64,000 nt of DNA from Bacteroidota bacterium (GCA_016124585.1 WGNL01000020.1:124001-188000); one strand, 5' to 3'. Counted from the first letter of the stretch, positions 40,539-50,356 are shown. The notes: generated from the sequence alone by a model not told the origin. A program made the numbers and translations.

Positions 40539-40877
40539 ATGAAAAACAGTTCAAAAGTCGCAGTAGTAGCAGGCTTGGGCGCCATCGCAGGTGGTGTTGC
40601 AGGGTATTATCTCAACTCAGACAAAGGTCGCCAGCAGCGCCAGGTGGCGGGTGAAGCCATCAAGGAACAATCTGCCAAAGCTGCTAATTATGCAGCAGAC
40701 ATGGCCACAAAGGCAAAAACAGTTGCTTCTGATTTGACTACCAAAGCACAAAATCTTATTGCCTCTGCAACCAACAAAGCTGAGCAAGTGAAGGCTAATG
40801 TAGCCGATGGCGTGGACCATCTGAAGTCCCAAACTGAAAAAATTGTCTCCAACGGCCAGTCTAAAGTCGTTGCTTGA
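40539..40877 (+). CDS. YtxH-domain general stress protein
   Basis: 112 residues with a YtxH domain: VAVVAGLGAIAGGVAGYYLNSDKGRQQR, then an Ala/Lys-rich amphipathic helix (AANYAADMATKAKTVASDL). Paralogue of 29370-29741. Second gene in the cluster under the promoter at 40064. Confidence 0.88.
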   Translation: MKNSSKVAVVAGLGAIAGGVAGYYLNSDKGRQQRQVAGEAIKEQSAKAANYAADMATKAKTVASDLTTKAQNLIASATNKAEQVKANVADGVDHLKSQTEKIVSNGQSKVVA

Positions 40878-40899
40878 TAACCCCATTTTCCCAAAAACA

Positions 40900-40926
40900 A
40901 GGAGTGCCCGATGGGCCTCCTTTTCT
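40900..40926 (+). terminator. Terminator between ytxH and the holin-like gene
   Basis: Stem AGGAG-T-GCCC / GGGC-CTCCT (40900-40921) with a 3-base loop, then TTTTCTTT. The next gene starts 20 bp later, so termination may be partial. Confidence 0.6.
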
Positions 40927-40945
40927 TTACATTTAAGCAATTGCC

Positions 40946-41323
40946 ATGAAAAATACAGACGAAATACTGACCTCTGCTGGAGAAACATTCGAGTACGCCC
41001 GCCATTACATCAAACAACAAGGTGATTATATCCGGCTGGAAGCCGCAGAGCGCATTAGCAAAACCACTTCAGCGATGGTTACGGCTTTGGTACTTTGCAT
41101 TTTTTCCCTGCTCGTACTCATCATGCTTTCATTGGCAGCTGCATTTTGGCTGGGCGATAGGATGGGATCCTATGCTGAGGCTTTTTTCATAGTATCTGTT
41201 TTCTATTGCTTAATCGGTGCTTTGGTCTATATTTTTCGCAAGCAGTTCGTCACGAATCCAACTTTGAAATTGATGCTGAACGCATTTTTTGATAGGGAAA
41301 ATCAAAGCTCTGAGCAAGTGTGA
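40946..41323 (+). CDS. Phage_holin_3_6-like two-span membrane protein
   Basis: 125 residues. An N-terminal amphipathic helix (HYIKQQGDYIRLEAAERISKTTS) is followed by two TM helices (about 47-70 and 77-98) and a basic tail. The pattern matches the phage_holin_3_6 (DUF1469-like) family, which in chromosomal stress clusters is usually a membrane stress protein found with YtxH, not a phage lysis gene. No phage genes are nearby. Confidence 0.82.
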   Translation: MKNTDEILTSAGETFEYARHYIKQQGDYIRLEAAERISKTTSAMVTALVLCIFSLLVLIMLSLAAAFWLGDRMGSYAEAFFIVSVFYCLIGALVYIFRKQFVTNPTLKLMLNAFFDRENQSSEQV

Positions 41324-41443
41324 CAAATTTGTCCTCATCAAGCACAAAAAATCATAATCTTTTCACACCAAAGACTTTCGCAGCATCTTCTCCAGCTGCA
41401 TCGACACTATATCCCATTCTTTTTATCATTTCTGTTAGCAGGT

Positions 41444-41472
41444 TGAACAAATCCCGCACTGAACTTTTTTAG
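41444..41472 (+). promoter_or_regulatory. Possible weak ECF-type promoter of the second sigma gene
   Basis: Exact TGAACA (41444-41449). At the expected distance the -10 is TTTTTTAGC, so only the TTTTA core is kept. If real, it would make the sigma factor autoregulated. Confidence 0.3.
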
Positions 41473-41545
41473 CACAGCAATTTCCGAGAGGCTATACTGC
41501 CACATTATTTGCCCACAACTGAATGTTTCTATTGAATACCAAATT

Positions 41546-42088
41546 ATGGAAAATGAAATAATCTACTACCTCAGTCAGCGGGACAAGCGTGGCATTTCGC
41601 TGTTGTATGACCATTATTCCATCCCACTTTATGGCATTGTTCGTCGAATGATACCCTACGAGGAAGTTGCACAGGATGTGCTTCAAGAGGTTTTTGTGAA
41701 AATTTGGGAAAATGCCGACAAATACGACCGAGAGAAAGGACGGCTTTTTACCTGGGTTTCACAAGTTACCCGGAATGCTGCCATCGATTGGCTGCGCTCA
41801 CCCGCCAATCGCCAAAAAGGATTTTATCCTACTGATAATCAGTCTATTGAAAACATACTGCCTAATGAAACTGCCTCGGATATTTCTGATAGCGGCCTTC
41901 AAAAGACAATCGATGGGCTTGAAAATTCCTATCGCCAACTCATCCAATTAGCCTATTTCAAAGGCTATACTCAGGTGGAAATTGCAAAGGAACTTGCCAT
42001 GCCTCTCGGCACTGTGAAAACCCGCATACGGGCCGCAATCCATGAACTCCGCCGGGTTTTGAAAAACGATATTGTGCTAGCAACCTAA
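41546..42088 (+). CDS. ECF-family RNA polymerase sigma factor (SigK-like)
   Basis: 180 residues. Region 2 (about 10-80) has DVLQEVFVKIWENADKY and RLFTWVSQVTRNAAIDWLRS; region 4 (about 120-175) has RQLIQLAYFKGYTQVEIAKELAMPLGTVKTRIRAAIHELR. It resembles RpoE/SigK-type factors that normally pair with an anti-sigma K protein, but none is adjacent; tamL follows on the other strand. Best local candidate, beside 34545-35072, for reading the TGAACA-N15-CGTTTTA promoters. Confidence 0.93.
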   Translation: MENEIIYYLSQRDKRGISLLYDHYSIPLYGIVRRMIPYEEVAQDVLQEVFVKIWENADKYDREKGRLFTWVSQVTRNAAIDWLRSPANRQKGFYPTDNQSIENILPNETASDISDSGLQKTIDGLENSYRQLIQLAYFKGYTQVEIAKELAMPLGTVKTRIRAAIHELRRVLKNDIVLAT

Positions 42089-42107
42089 TTTTACACAGCG
42101 AGGGCAG

Positions 42108-44396
42108 TTAAAACGGGTAACCAATTGCCAAATTCCAAACGATATTTTGACGACGCCAAGTCCGCTCCAACGGCTTTATTTCTGAGAAAAGCCAAGCAGC
42201 ACCCGTTTCCAAGGAAGGTTTACGGATTGGGAAGGCCCAATCCAATCGAATGACCGCTACATCAAAATCAATGCGCAGGCCAATACCAGTACCTACGGCT
42301 ATTTCTTGGTAAAACGAATTAAAACGGAAGCGCCCATCTGCCTCAGGTGTGCTCTCATCAGCATCGCCTTTCACCAGCCAAATATTTCCAGCATCTACAA
42401 AAACAGCACTCTTGATATACGGCGGAAATACTGGGAAACGGTACTCCATGTTTAGCTCCAATTTCAAGTCGCCAGTTTGGTCGATATAGTTACTGCCATC
42501 GGTCAATTTTGATTCAAAACTGCCCGGCCCAAGTGTGCGAATACGAAATGCCCGCACGCTGCTCGCCCCACCGATAAAATACTGCTTTACGTATGGCAGC
42601 GTTTGGGAATTGCCCTGTGGTAGCCCTACCCCGAAAAAGGCACGACCTGCTAATTGACCTTTCCGTACCGGAAAATATTGTCGGAAATCAAGGTCAAACT
42701 TCATGTACTGAGCCACTGGAATGCCTAAGAAATTCCCATTGTCATTCGGCACCAAGTAGAGCAAATGTCCCGCCGTTTCTACCCCGCCCCGAAAATAATA
42801 ATGCCTGCCAGCAGGATTTTCATCCTGATTAGAAAGCGAAAGATTGTAACTGGCGCCAGCAATCAACACATTTTCAAAACTGGCGCGGAGGCGGTTATTT
42901 TGGCGAAGCAGTTCATCCAATTGGTTAGAAGTTTGAAGCACATCTACCACATTCACAAAAAACGGGTTTAGCTCATGCTGGAAGCGGTTTTTTCGCCAGC
43001 GATATCCTGCCGAGAGGTTGAAAGAGTTGAGGGTAAAAAAGCCGTTTCGCTGCTGAAAATCGTCACCAACACTGAAGGCCGTGCGCGGCAAATAGCTACC
43101 CCGCACCCGTGTCCGGTCTATAAAAGGAGCATAAATGCCTACCAGTTCAAGACTTGCCTTGGCGTTCAAGTTCAGGGTGTTGATGATGGCACCTGCATTG
43201 GCACCGATGTTTGTTTCGAGGCCGGTACCAAGGCTTAGGCTGAGCAGCTCTGCACCGTGGAACAAGTTTTTGTGTGAAAAACTACCGGAGACCTCCGTAC
43301 CAATGAAATTACCCGTTCGACTGTTCACTTCGAACGAAACGCTTTTATCGCGCATCAGACCGGGGGTTAGCAGCACTACCCTGTCAAGGAAATAGGTATC
43401 CTGTTCCACCCGCTTCTCGAAGCGGATATTGGCTATTTTGAAAATACCAAGGTTCAACAGGCGGTTGATGGTCTCGCGCTGGTCGGTCTTTGAAAACACG
43501 GCTCCATCGTCTTTCCAAATCATGCGAGCCAGCACTGACGGGCGCAGTATTTTATCGTTTTGCACGATGCGCAGGTCGCGCCGCATTAGGGTGTCCAGGG
43601 TGTGGACAGTGGTATCACTTTCCAGCGAAAAATCTGGGAAAACAGTAGTCTTACCAAGGTGGTAAACTTGGTAGATGCTGCTATCGCCCGTTTGCTTTAT
43701 TTTTAAAAAAATATCCACTTGGTGTTCCCCAGCGGTAGTATCCACGAAATAGTAAAAATTATCTTGGTTCACCTCATAAAATCCATTCGCCGTAGCCAGT
43801 TCCGCTAAACGGTTGCGCTCCAGCGTAAGCGCCATTTGGCTGTAAGGTTTTTCAGTTTCCAGCAGGGTTTCGTCCAGGTTTTCTAGCAGCAAATGGGTCA
43901 GTGGCAGGGTATCTAATGGCTGCTGTATGTTTCGAACCGAGTACTGGCCACGAGAAGTGACCGCGTAGTTCACGGTTACTTTTTTGTGAGAAACGGTGGT
44001 ATCCATTTTGATCGTTGCCCCAAAATGTCCAATGTCCTGCAAGTGCTTTTCCATCACTTGGCGGCTCGTTTCGGCAAGCGTCTCATCGAATAGCACAGGG
44101 GGTTTCCCCAGCGTTTTTTTCAACCAAGCAGAAGGCCCTTTTTCTTTGCCTTTCCTGTTCGCCCATTGGTAAATACCAACTTGCCAACGCCGGAGACCCG
44201 TGGCAGGAACTGGCTTGGCGATAAAGGCGAGCTGTTCGGCAACCTTGCCCTTCTGGGGCACCACCTTCGGGTTCAAGAAATCAATGTTGGTCTTGAAATG
44301 CAGCTGCTGCCCTTCCTTCAAGCCCTTGGTCATGGAACAAGAAGCAAGCAGCAATACTGCCGATAGAATGCCTATGTACTTGATTTTCTCCTGCAT
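42108..44396 (-). CDS. tamL: TamL: lipidated TamA/BamA-family outer-membrane protein
   Basis: 762 residues. A lipoprotein signal (LLLASCSM) makes it the Bacteroidota TamL type. POTRA-like repeats occupy about 70-380 and a 16-strand surface-antigen barrel about 390-762, with the conserved GGASSVRAFRIRTLGPGS and a final VWNLAIGYPF. With TamB it forms an envelope-spanning assembly for outer-membrane biogenesis or lipid transport. It lies 285 bp downstream of tamB, in the same direction. Confidence 0.9.
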   Translation of the reverse strand: MQEKIKYIGILSAVLLLASCSMTKGLKEGQQLHFKTNIDFLNPKVVPQKGKVAEQLAFIAKPVPATGLRRWQVGIYQWANRKGKEKGPSAWLKKTLGKPPVLFDETLAETSRQVMEKHLQDIGHFGATIKMDTTVSHKKVTVNYAVTSRGQYSVRNIQQPLDTLPLTHLLLENLDETLLETEKPYSQMALTLERNRLAELATANGFYEVNQDNFYYFVDTTAGEHQVDIFLKIKQTGDSSIYQVYHLGKTTVFPDFSLESDTTVHTLDTLMRRDLRIVQNDKILRPSVLARMIWKDDGAVFSKTDQRETINRLLNLGIFKIANIRFEKRVEQDTYFLDRVVLLTPGLMRDKSVSFEVNSRTGNFIGTEVSGSFSHKNLFHGAELLSLSLGTGLETNIGANAGAIINTLNLNAKASLELVGIYAPFIDRTRVRGSYLPRTAFSVGDDFQQRNGFFTLNSFNLSAGYRWRKNRFQHELNPFFVNVVDVLQTSNQLDELLRQNNRLRASFENVLIAGASYNLSLSNQDENPAGRHYYFRGGVETAGHLLYLVPNDNGNFLGIPVAQYMKFDLDFRQYFPVRKGQLAGRAFFGVGLPQGNSQTLPYVKQYFIGGASSVRAFRIRTLGPGSFESKLTDGSNYIDQTGDLKLELNMEYRFPVFPPYIKSAVFVDAGNIWLVKGDADESTPEADGRFRFNSFYQEIAVGTGIGLRIDFDVAVIRLDWAFPIRKPSLETGAAWLFSEIKPLERTWRRQNIVWNLAIGYPF

Positions 44397-44681
44397 TGGG
44401 TTTGTCGAAAACGGCTTTCAGTTTTGATAATAAAATTCGACCTGCCACGGCTTATTTGCCTTCGTTATACCCCATATTTGGTTCAGAACACCATGATAAA
44501 CAGGCAAAGACAAGGAATTCTACCCAACTGTCTACTACACAATTTGCTTGAATCATAGATGTGGGCGTTAATGGTTAACTGCCAGTTAAATCATCGAATG
44601 AAAATCAGTGTTTGAATCAGGCACCATAAAAACTTGGCAGATAGACAAATTCCCGTTTTGATTGAACCTTGATTTTGTGCC

Positions 44682-47600
44682 TCAATATGACTTTCTGTAC
44701 ACCACCCCCACCCCTGTCTTATACGTATTTGCGTCCAACAAAATATTGTAATCGCTTTCGTGAAAAACCTTCAGCAGGTAATTCCCTTGCGAAGTCAATT
44801 TGTATTCAAGCACAAAATCCCCTGCGATAGCGGAGTATCCGCCCTGCTGCAAACTGCTTTGTTGGGTGTTTTCAAGGTTGAAATTGCCACCAACTCGAAT
44901 GGTTAGGCGGTCATTGAACAGTTTTTTAGAAACACCGAGCTGTACTTCAGCAACCGTCGCTGCGTTGTCGCCAGCTGCCCGGTAGCTCTCGAATCCAAGT
45001 GTCAGGTCAACACCTTTGATGAAGCGCCCTGCCAATCGGTTCAATTGCCCACTGATAAGGTTACTCACACTTTTCAGCGCCGCATTTTCACCTACCGTGG
45101 CTAGCCCTGTGCCCGACTCCTGAGCGATGAAACTATTGAACAACAACAGGCCAAAAACCTGCTTGTTCATCTCTGTTGGTTCGTCCCGAAGCGCCGCCAG
45201 TTTGCGTTGCACAAGGTTGTCCACTACCCCACCCTGATTTTCCGGGAGCAGGATGTCAAAAGAAATTTGTGGCGCCGCCAAATCACCATCAATATTCAAA
45301 AGTACCTGCACGGAAGTACGCCGCTGCGAGTTGCTGAGCGTCGTTTCATCCAGTGCCGATTCGTTGGCAATGAGTTCGTACGTCGTGGCGCGGGTATTGT
45401 AAACAGCGGTGATGTCGAAGCGGGCATTGAGCGGGTCTCCCGTGAAAGTGAGGCTGCTGCCGTTTCGGATTTCAAATTCCCGCTTCACTAAACCTTCATA
45501 ATTGAAGCTGTATTTTCCATCTTCAATGACGTAGCGCCCCGTGATGTCAACATTGCCGGCGGGATCCATTTTGACAATTAAATTGCCAGAACCTCGGCAA
45601 AAAAGTTGGTCGCCAGTGCTGGGGTCAATTATGATATTTAAGCTGGCATCTGGCGTCACCTGCAGGCGTAGCGTCAGGTCGAAGCCCTGACTCCCAGCAT
45701 CCAGTTGTTTTTCCAAAACGGCCAAACTATCCCCCTGATAGTTAGCGGGATTTGCGAAGATGATATAATCCTCCTGTACTACCGCAAGCTGTTGATAAAG
45801 CGGCTGAACATGCAGCAGTGTGCTGTCAAGTGTAGTCGCCGTAATGTCCAGACTTGGCAGTTCGGGCGTTCCACCGATTAGTACATCTGCACTGGCAAAC
45901 AGTTTTCCGTAGTACAGTTGATTGTCGTTGCTCGTCGTGTTTAATACTTGCAGATTGCTCGTTCGAGCACGAAGGTTCATGTGGATATTATTAAAGTATT
46001 CATGGCGGATTTCACCAGTCAAAGTTGCTGTACCACCTTTGGGGTCGGTGAGAACGAAGTTTTTGAAGCCGATTTCTTTTTCAGAAAAACTGATGGTTGC
46101 GCCATTAGTTGAGTAACGAGTGCCAGACAGGACAACACGAGTATTGACATCATTGGTTGTGATGCTACCTTTCAATGCAGGTGCGTCAGGCGTTCCTTTG
46201 AGTGTAAAATTGCCTGTCAGGTATCCCTCTGACTTTTCGATGAGCCCAACGAGGAAGGGGTCAGCAACTACGAGGCTCAGGTGTTCCAGGTTGGCACTGA
46301 GGTTGAAAGCTTTTTGAGGAACATCATAACTCCCCTTGATGCTGGCCTCATTGCTACCCGTCAGGGCCACCGACAAATCCACTACCTTACTGCCTGCCTG
46401 TTGCGAAGCGCCAACCGAAAACTGACCCAAAAGTTGTTCGTTCAGGGTGAGACTGTCCACATTCAGCGAGGCATTATAATGTAGGTTAGTCAATGGTTCA
46501 ATGATTTTGAACTGACCATTCATGCCGCCTTTCAGGTTAAGGCTGGGGTTATTCAACAGACCAGAAAGTTCCCGAAGCCGGAAGTTTGCGAATTGCAATT
46601 CCAACGGTGCAAAATCGTTGGGTGGCGCCTCACCCACACTGGCAATACTGACGGTTTGTTGGCCATTTTTCAAGTTTAAATCTTTGAATATCAGTTGATT
46701 GCGAGTAAATTCAACGAGATTTGAACGGTCAATTTTCCAGTTCTTGTTGTTTAAAACTAAATCTTCTGCGAGGCGCAATTCATAGAAACTTTCAGCTTTT
46801 GTGGCAGATCCAGCGAGGTGGAAGTCCTTGCCAAGTGTATCGTCAAGTACCGCAAAATCGAAGCGCAGACTGTCGTTGTTAAGTCGGGTTTTCAAATTTA
46901 GTTGCGGCGCAAAAAAGGCACCGTTTAGGTCCAATTGGCGCAAAGCTAGGGTCGATTCCAGACGTTGAGCACTGCCTTTTGCGGAAAAAAGCAGGCTGTC
47001 AGCTCGTATGCCCCCATAGGCCAATGTCGGGAAGGCACCCTGCATCTCTAATTGTTGAGTTTCACTATCGAAACTGCCACTAAGGAATGCGGTGCTGTCC
47101 ACTGCTGTAAAGCCTGGTAAGAAAATATCTGCCACATCGGACAGAGCCGTGAAATGAATATCGAAATCGAAGCGCTGGTGAGCTACTTTTGGACGTGGAT
47201 GCAACTCCGAGTCTTCCGGCAGGGAAGTCAGGTCGTCAATGGGGAAAAAATCATTGATGTAACCAATAATCAGGTCGTTCAAATCGGCGAACTTGTATTT
47301 CCCTGCCACATTTGCCCGCATAAATTTTGATTTAAAATGCAGTGCTCGGTTGTTGCCGTCGGGTTGCTCCGCAGTCAGGGTGATTGCTGGGTCAAAGTAT
47401 TTGTCTCTGTCGCTAGCCACTGCGAAATTGGTGAGGGAAGCCGTACCGCTCAGGTTATCGAGGTTGTTACCATTGATTTTTGCCACCAATTGGCCGCTCA
47501 TTCCCAAAGGCGATTGGTAAAAATTTAGCTTTTCAAAGTTGACGGTATCAATATCCAAAGTGATATCGAGGTCAGGCAGGCTGTCGTTCAAGTTGGCAAC

Positions 47601-49643
47601 GCCGTCAAATGTGAAACGAAGATTGGGGTCGTCCATACCCAATTTACCTGTAAAACGGCGCTGATCAAACCGCCCGTCAATCCGTAAGTCTGTGTAATCG
47701 TAGCGATTGAAATGCAGTTTTTTTACCACCCCATCTATGGTTGTGTTCAATTCATCTAGGCTCAGACCACTTCCTTCCAGCCTTGTGTCGAGTGAGACTT
47801 TTCCGATTTGCGAGGTATCACCGAGGAGTTTACCCAAATCAAAATCTTGAAGCCTCAAATCTCCATCGTAATTGGCATTGGAATAATCTTCATTAAAATC
47901 CAGTTTCAGTTTTGTATCAGCAATGCCAGCGGCCGTGTTGAAACTCCCATCAATCGCAAATTTCCGGGTAGTTCCCTTGAAATTTCCTGCAAACCGGACT
48001 AAGCCAAGGCTGTCAAGTTGCGATGGCAGAGGGGTTTTGCTAAATCCTTTCAAATCATCCGAACGGGTTGTTAGTTCATTGATATTAAGGTCAAAAAAAG
48101 TATCATCTATGTTTGGCAGGCCTGTTATTTTGAGATTTCCTACAAACCGCGTGTCAGATTCCGTAGTCAGACGAAGGTTATCGCCCTGGAGGTTCCCAAT
48201 TGTGCCCCCTACCCTACCGGTTAGGCTGAAATTTCCAAATTTTTCAAGTGCAGGTGGAAGCTCCACATTTTGCAAGAAAGTTTTCAAACTGCGATAGCTC
48301 GTTGAGAGTTGTTGGATTTTAAGGTCGTAATTTGGGTCATCCATCAATTCGAAAATACTCCCAGAAGCACTTAATTCAGTGCCATTGCCGACTGAAAAAT
48401 GAAAGGCTTCAAAGTTTATTTTTTCATTTTCCATTTCGAAACCACCACTCATCGTCAATGTTTCGTTCTCTGGGAATTGGAGACTTTTCACTTCCTTCAA
48501 TGCAGGAGCTAGTAGAAGCAAATCGCTCACTGCAAGTCGACTTTCTGCAAAATCAGAGCTGAGTTTTACTTGGTGCAAAATGTCTTCTAAGTCATTAAAT
48601 TCTGTAAAAATTAAGCTGGTATTGTTCCGGAAATCACTCTGAGGTGTACGCAAAATGAGGTCTTTTGCCACAATTTTATTGGGCAAAATTTCGGTTTCAA
48701 CGGCAAACTCAACTAAGCTAAAGCCGCTTTCGTCTTTAAAACTAGCACTCGTTATTTTAGCATAAATACCATCGTCCGAGTAGCGAAAATCACGGATGGG
48801 AAGGGTCAGATTTTCCAAATTAAGATGATTGAAATCAAGCGCATTTTTGATTACAGGTGCATTTTCATCTTGGTAAATTACATGATTTTTATCCAATAGA
48901 ATTTTATCAGCTGAAACATCCCAACCAATTTTGGGAAAAGTGAGCGGAGTTGGGTCTGTAGGCTTTTTAACCAAGGCTGCGGAATCTCTCTCAAGCATTT
49001 TAAAAGCAATACTTGAATTATCAAGTACCATTTTTTTGAGGCTAATTTGTTGTCTTTTTAAGTCTAAATTGCCCACATCTGTTTCCCAATTTCCGATATT
49101 AGTTTGGAGAGCGAAGCGGCCTTGGCCTTTATCCCACATGTCGAATTTGACATTGTTTAAGACTAATCTGCTAATTCCAAAGGTGAAACCAGCGGAAGTG
49201 GTATCTACACTAGAAGTATCTGATGCAAAAGCGTCTATCAAGAATTGATAATTGAAAACAGAATCGGCAGTATTGCGGTAAAGTTTAACCCGTGCACCGT
49301 TGATTTCGGCATTTTCAAGATAAATTTCACGGCCAAGTAAATCTAACAGCCCGATATTTATTTTGAGTTCTTTGGCTAGCAAAAGCGTATCTTTTTGCCT
49401 GTCAGCGATGAAAATGTCGCTAAGCACAGCCGTTTTAAAAAACTCAATGTCCACGCCCCCTACTTGGACCTCAGTTCTGAGATTTTCAGTGAGCAGTTTA
49501 GTCAACTTACCTACCGCCCAAGTCTGAACCGAAGCTGATTGCAAGGCTATCGCAATTGCTATAAACAGAAATAGCAGAACCAGCAAAACCCAACCAATTG
49601 TCTTCGCTGTCTTAACAAATATTTTTTTAAGTGACAATTGCAT
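44682..49643 (-). CDS. tamB: TamB: translocation/assembly module protein
   Basis: 1653 residues. An N-terminal TM anchor (about 13-35; IGWVLLVLLFLFIAIAIAL) is followed by a very long beta-taco region of repeating strands, and a C-terminal DUF490 domain (about 1280-1650) with DPLNARFDITAVYNTRATTYEL and TLGFESYRAAG. AsmA-like bridge proteins carry lipids between membranes; with TamL it should span the periplasm. The 285 bp before tamL hold nothing I can support. Confidence 0.92.
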   Translation of the reverse strand: MQLSLKKIFVKTAKTIGWVLLVLLFLFIAIAIALQSASVQTWAVGKLTKLLTENLRTEVQVGGVDIEFFKTAVLSDIFIADRQKDTLLLAKELKINIGLLDLLGREIYLENAEINGARVKLYRNTADSVFNYQFLIDAFASDTSSVDTTSAGFTFGISRLVLNNVKFDMWDKGQGRFALQTNIGNWETDVGNLDLKRQQISLKKMVLDNSSIAFKMLERDSAALVKKPTDPTPLTFPKIGWDVSADKILLDKNHVIYQDENAPVIKNALDFNHLNLENLTLPIRDFRYSDDGIYAKITSASFKDESGFSLVEFAVETEILPNKIVAKDLILRTPQSDFRNNTSLIFTEFNDLEDILHQVKLSSDFAESRLAVSDLLLLAPALKEVKSLQFPENETLTMSGGFEMENEKINFEAFHFSVGNGTELSASGSIFELMDDPNYDLKIQQLSTSYRSLKTFLQNVELPPALEKFGNFSLTGRVGGTIGNLQGDNLRLTTESDTRFVGNLKITGLPNIDDTFFDLNINELTTRSDDLKGFSKTPLPSQLDSLGLVRFAGNFKGTTRKFAIDGSFNTAAGIADTKLKLDFNEDYSNANYDGDLRLQDFDLGKLLGDTSQIGKVSLDTRLEGSGLSLDELNTTIDGVVKKLHFNRYDYTDLRIDGRFDQRRFTGKLGMDDPNLRFTFDGVANLNDSLPDLDITLDIDTVNFEKLNFYQSPLGMSGQLVAKINGNNLDNLSGTASLTNFAVASDRDKYFDPAITLTAEQPDGNNRALHFKSKFMRANVAGKYKFADLNDLIIGYINDFFPIDDLTSLPEDSELHPRPKVAHQRFDFDIHFTALSDVADIFLPGFTAVDSTAFLSGSFDSETQQLEMQGAFPTLAYGGIRADSLLFSAKGSAQRLESTLALRQLDLNGAFFAPQLNLKTRLNNDSLRFDFAVLDDTLGKDFHLAGSATKAESFYELRLAEDLVLNNKNWKIDRSNLVEFTRNQLIFKDLNLKNGQQTVSIASVGEAPPNDFAPLELQFANFRLRELSGLLNNPSLNLKGGMNGQFKIIEPLTNLHYNASLNVDSLTLNEQLLGQFSVGASQQAGSKVVDLSVALTGSNEASIKGSYDVPQKAFNLSANLEHLSLVVADPFLVGLIEKSEGYLTGNFTLKGTPDAPALKGSITTNDVNTRVVLSGTRYSTNGATISFSEKEIGFKNFVLTDPKGGTATLTGEIRHEYFNNIHMNLRARTSNLQVLNTTSNDNQLYYGKLFASADVLIGGTPELPSLDITATTLDSTLLHVQPLYQQLAVVQEDYIIFANPANYQGDSLAVLEKQLDAGSQGFDLTLRLQVTPDASLNIIIDPSTGDQLFCRGSGNLIVKMDPAGNVDITGRYVIEDGKYSFNYEGLVKREFEIRNGSSLTFTGDPLNARFDITAVYNTRATTYELIANESALDETTLSNSQRRTSVQVLLNIDGDLAAPQISFDILLPENQGGVVDNLVQRKLAALRDEPTEMNKQVFGLLLFNSFIAQESGTGLATVGENAALKSVSNLISGQLNRLAGRFIKGVDLTLGFESYRAAGDNAATVAEVQLGVSKKLFNDRLTIRVGGNFNLENTQQSSLQQGGYSAIAGDFVLEYKLTSQGNYLLKVFHESDYNILLDANTYKTGVGVVYRKSY

Positions 49644-49976
49644 GCGAAATTAGAAAGGACGAAAACGAAATTTGTTTCGTTGGTTATTATCAAGCTTTGA
49701 TAAAAATAACATTGTAATTAAATTACAAACTTTTAGGCAAAGTTAGTGAACAAGTTACCTAAATCGATAGGATGCTGCTACCGCTGCCAAACCCGTAAAA
49801 AGGGCCCCGGAACCTCATAGGGTTTTCGGACGACCAGGAGCCTTCCGCCCACAAAACCGCTCAATTGCCCACCCAAGAGAAAAAAACAGGTCAGACAAGC
49901 CCAAAATGGGCCCAATAGCAAAGTTTGAATTACTACTCTACGAACTTCTGCACAATATCAAGAATTTTCCCTCCCT
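49644..49976. other. Spacer between tamB and the partition site
   Basis: 333 bp without a gene. It contains a small palindrome near 49660-49680 (ACGAAA/TTTCGT) and a GC-rich patch around 49795-49860 that contrasts with the AT-rich array that follows. No ORF is convincing. Confidence 0.5.
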
Positions 49977-50264
49977 TACTGATTTCAGTATTTAATGAAT
50001 TTTAGCAATTTTAATTTCACTTTCCACTGAATTACTGAATTACTGAAAATAAAGCTAAAGCAAGGCCATCTACTCTACTGATATACTGAATTACTGACAG
50101 CATTATTCAAATTCATTCATTTACTGAGTTCCGTATTTACTGAAATAAGTAAAAATATTACTAAATTCAGTATTACAGTATTTTATCAGCATTTACTGAA
50201 ATACTTATTTACAGGATTCATTAAATACTGACTAATTGAATTACTGAAATACAGAAATACTGCT
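49977..50264 (+). repeat. TACTGA octamer array, probable centromere/operator (parS-like)
   Basis: Very AT-rich. Eleven direct TACTGA copies (49977, 50033, 50041, 50076, 50084, 50092, 50122, 50138, 50194, 50226, 50242), with variants at 50025, 50159 and 50259 and inverted TCAGTA at 49985 and 50167. Two runs of three are spaced exactly 8 bp, giving ACTGAATT octamers. This fits the 8-bp operators bound by ribbon-helix-helix proteins, and such a protein is encoded just after ParA. Confidence 0.75.
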
Positions 50265-50290
50265 TAAATTTGCCACGAAACAAATATTAC

Positions 50291-50324
50291 ATGGTAGGGT
50301 AGGGGAACTCCCAGATACTACCAT
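50291..50324. promoter_or_regulatory. Inverted repeat before parA
   Basis: ATGGTAG (50291-50297) and CTACCAT (50318-50324) flank 20 bases that include a GGGTAGGGG. A probable operator or hairpin in the parA leader, 33 bp before the ATG. Confidence 0.45.
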
Positions 50325-50356
50325 CCAAATTGTAAACGAAAATTTGAAAACAAAAA

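Noticed and set aside
40946-41323. Prophage holin
   Set aside because: Holin-like only by family pattern; no endolysin, capsid or integrase genes in the window, and it sits with YtxH under a stress promoter.
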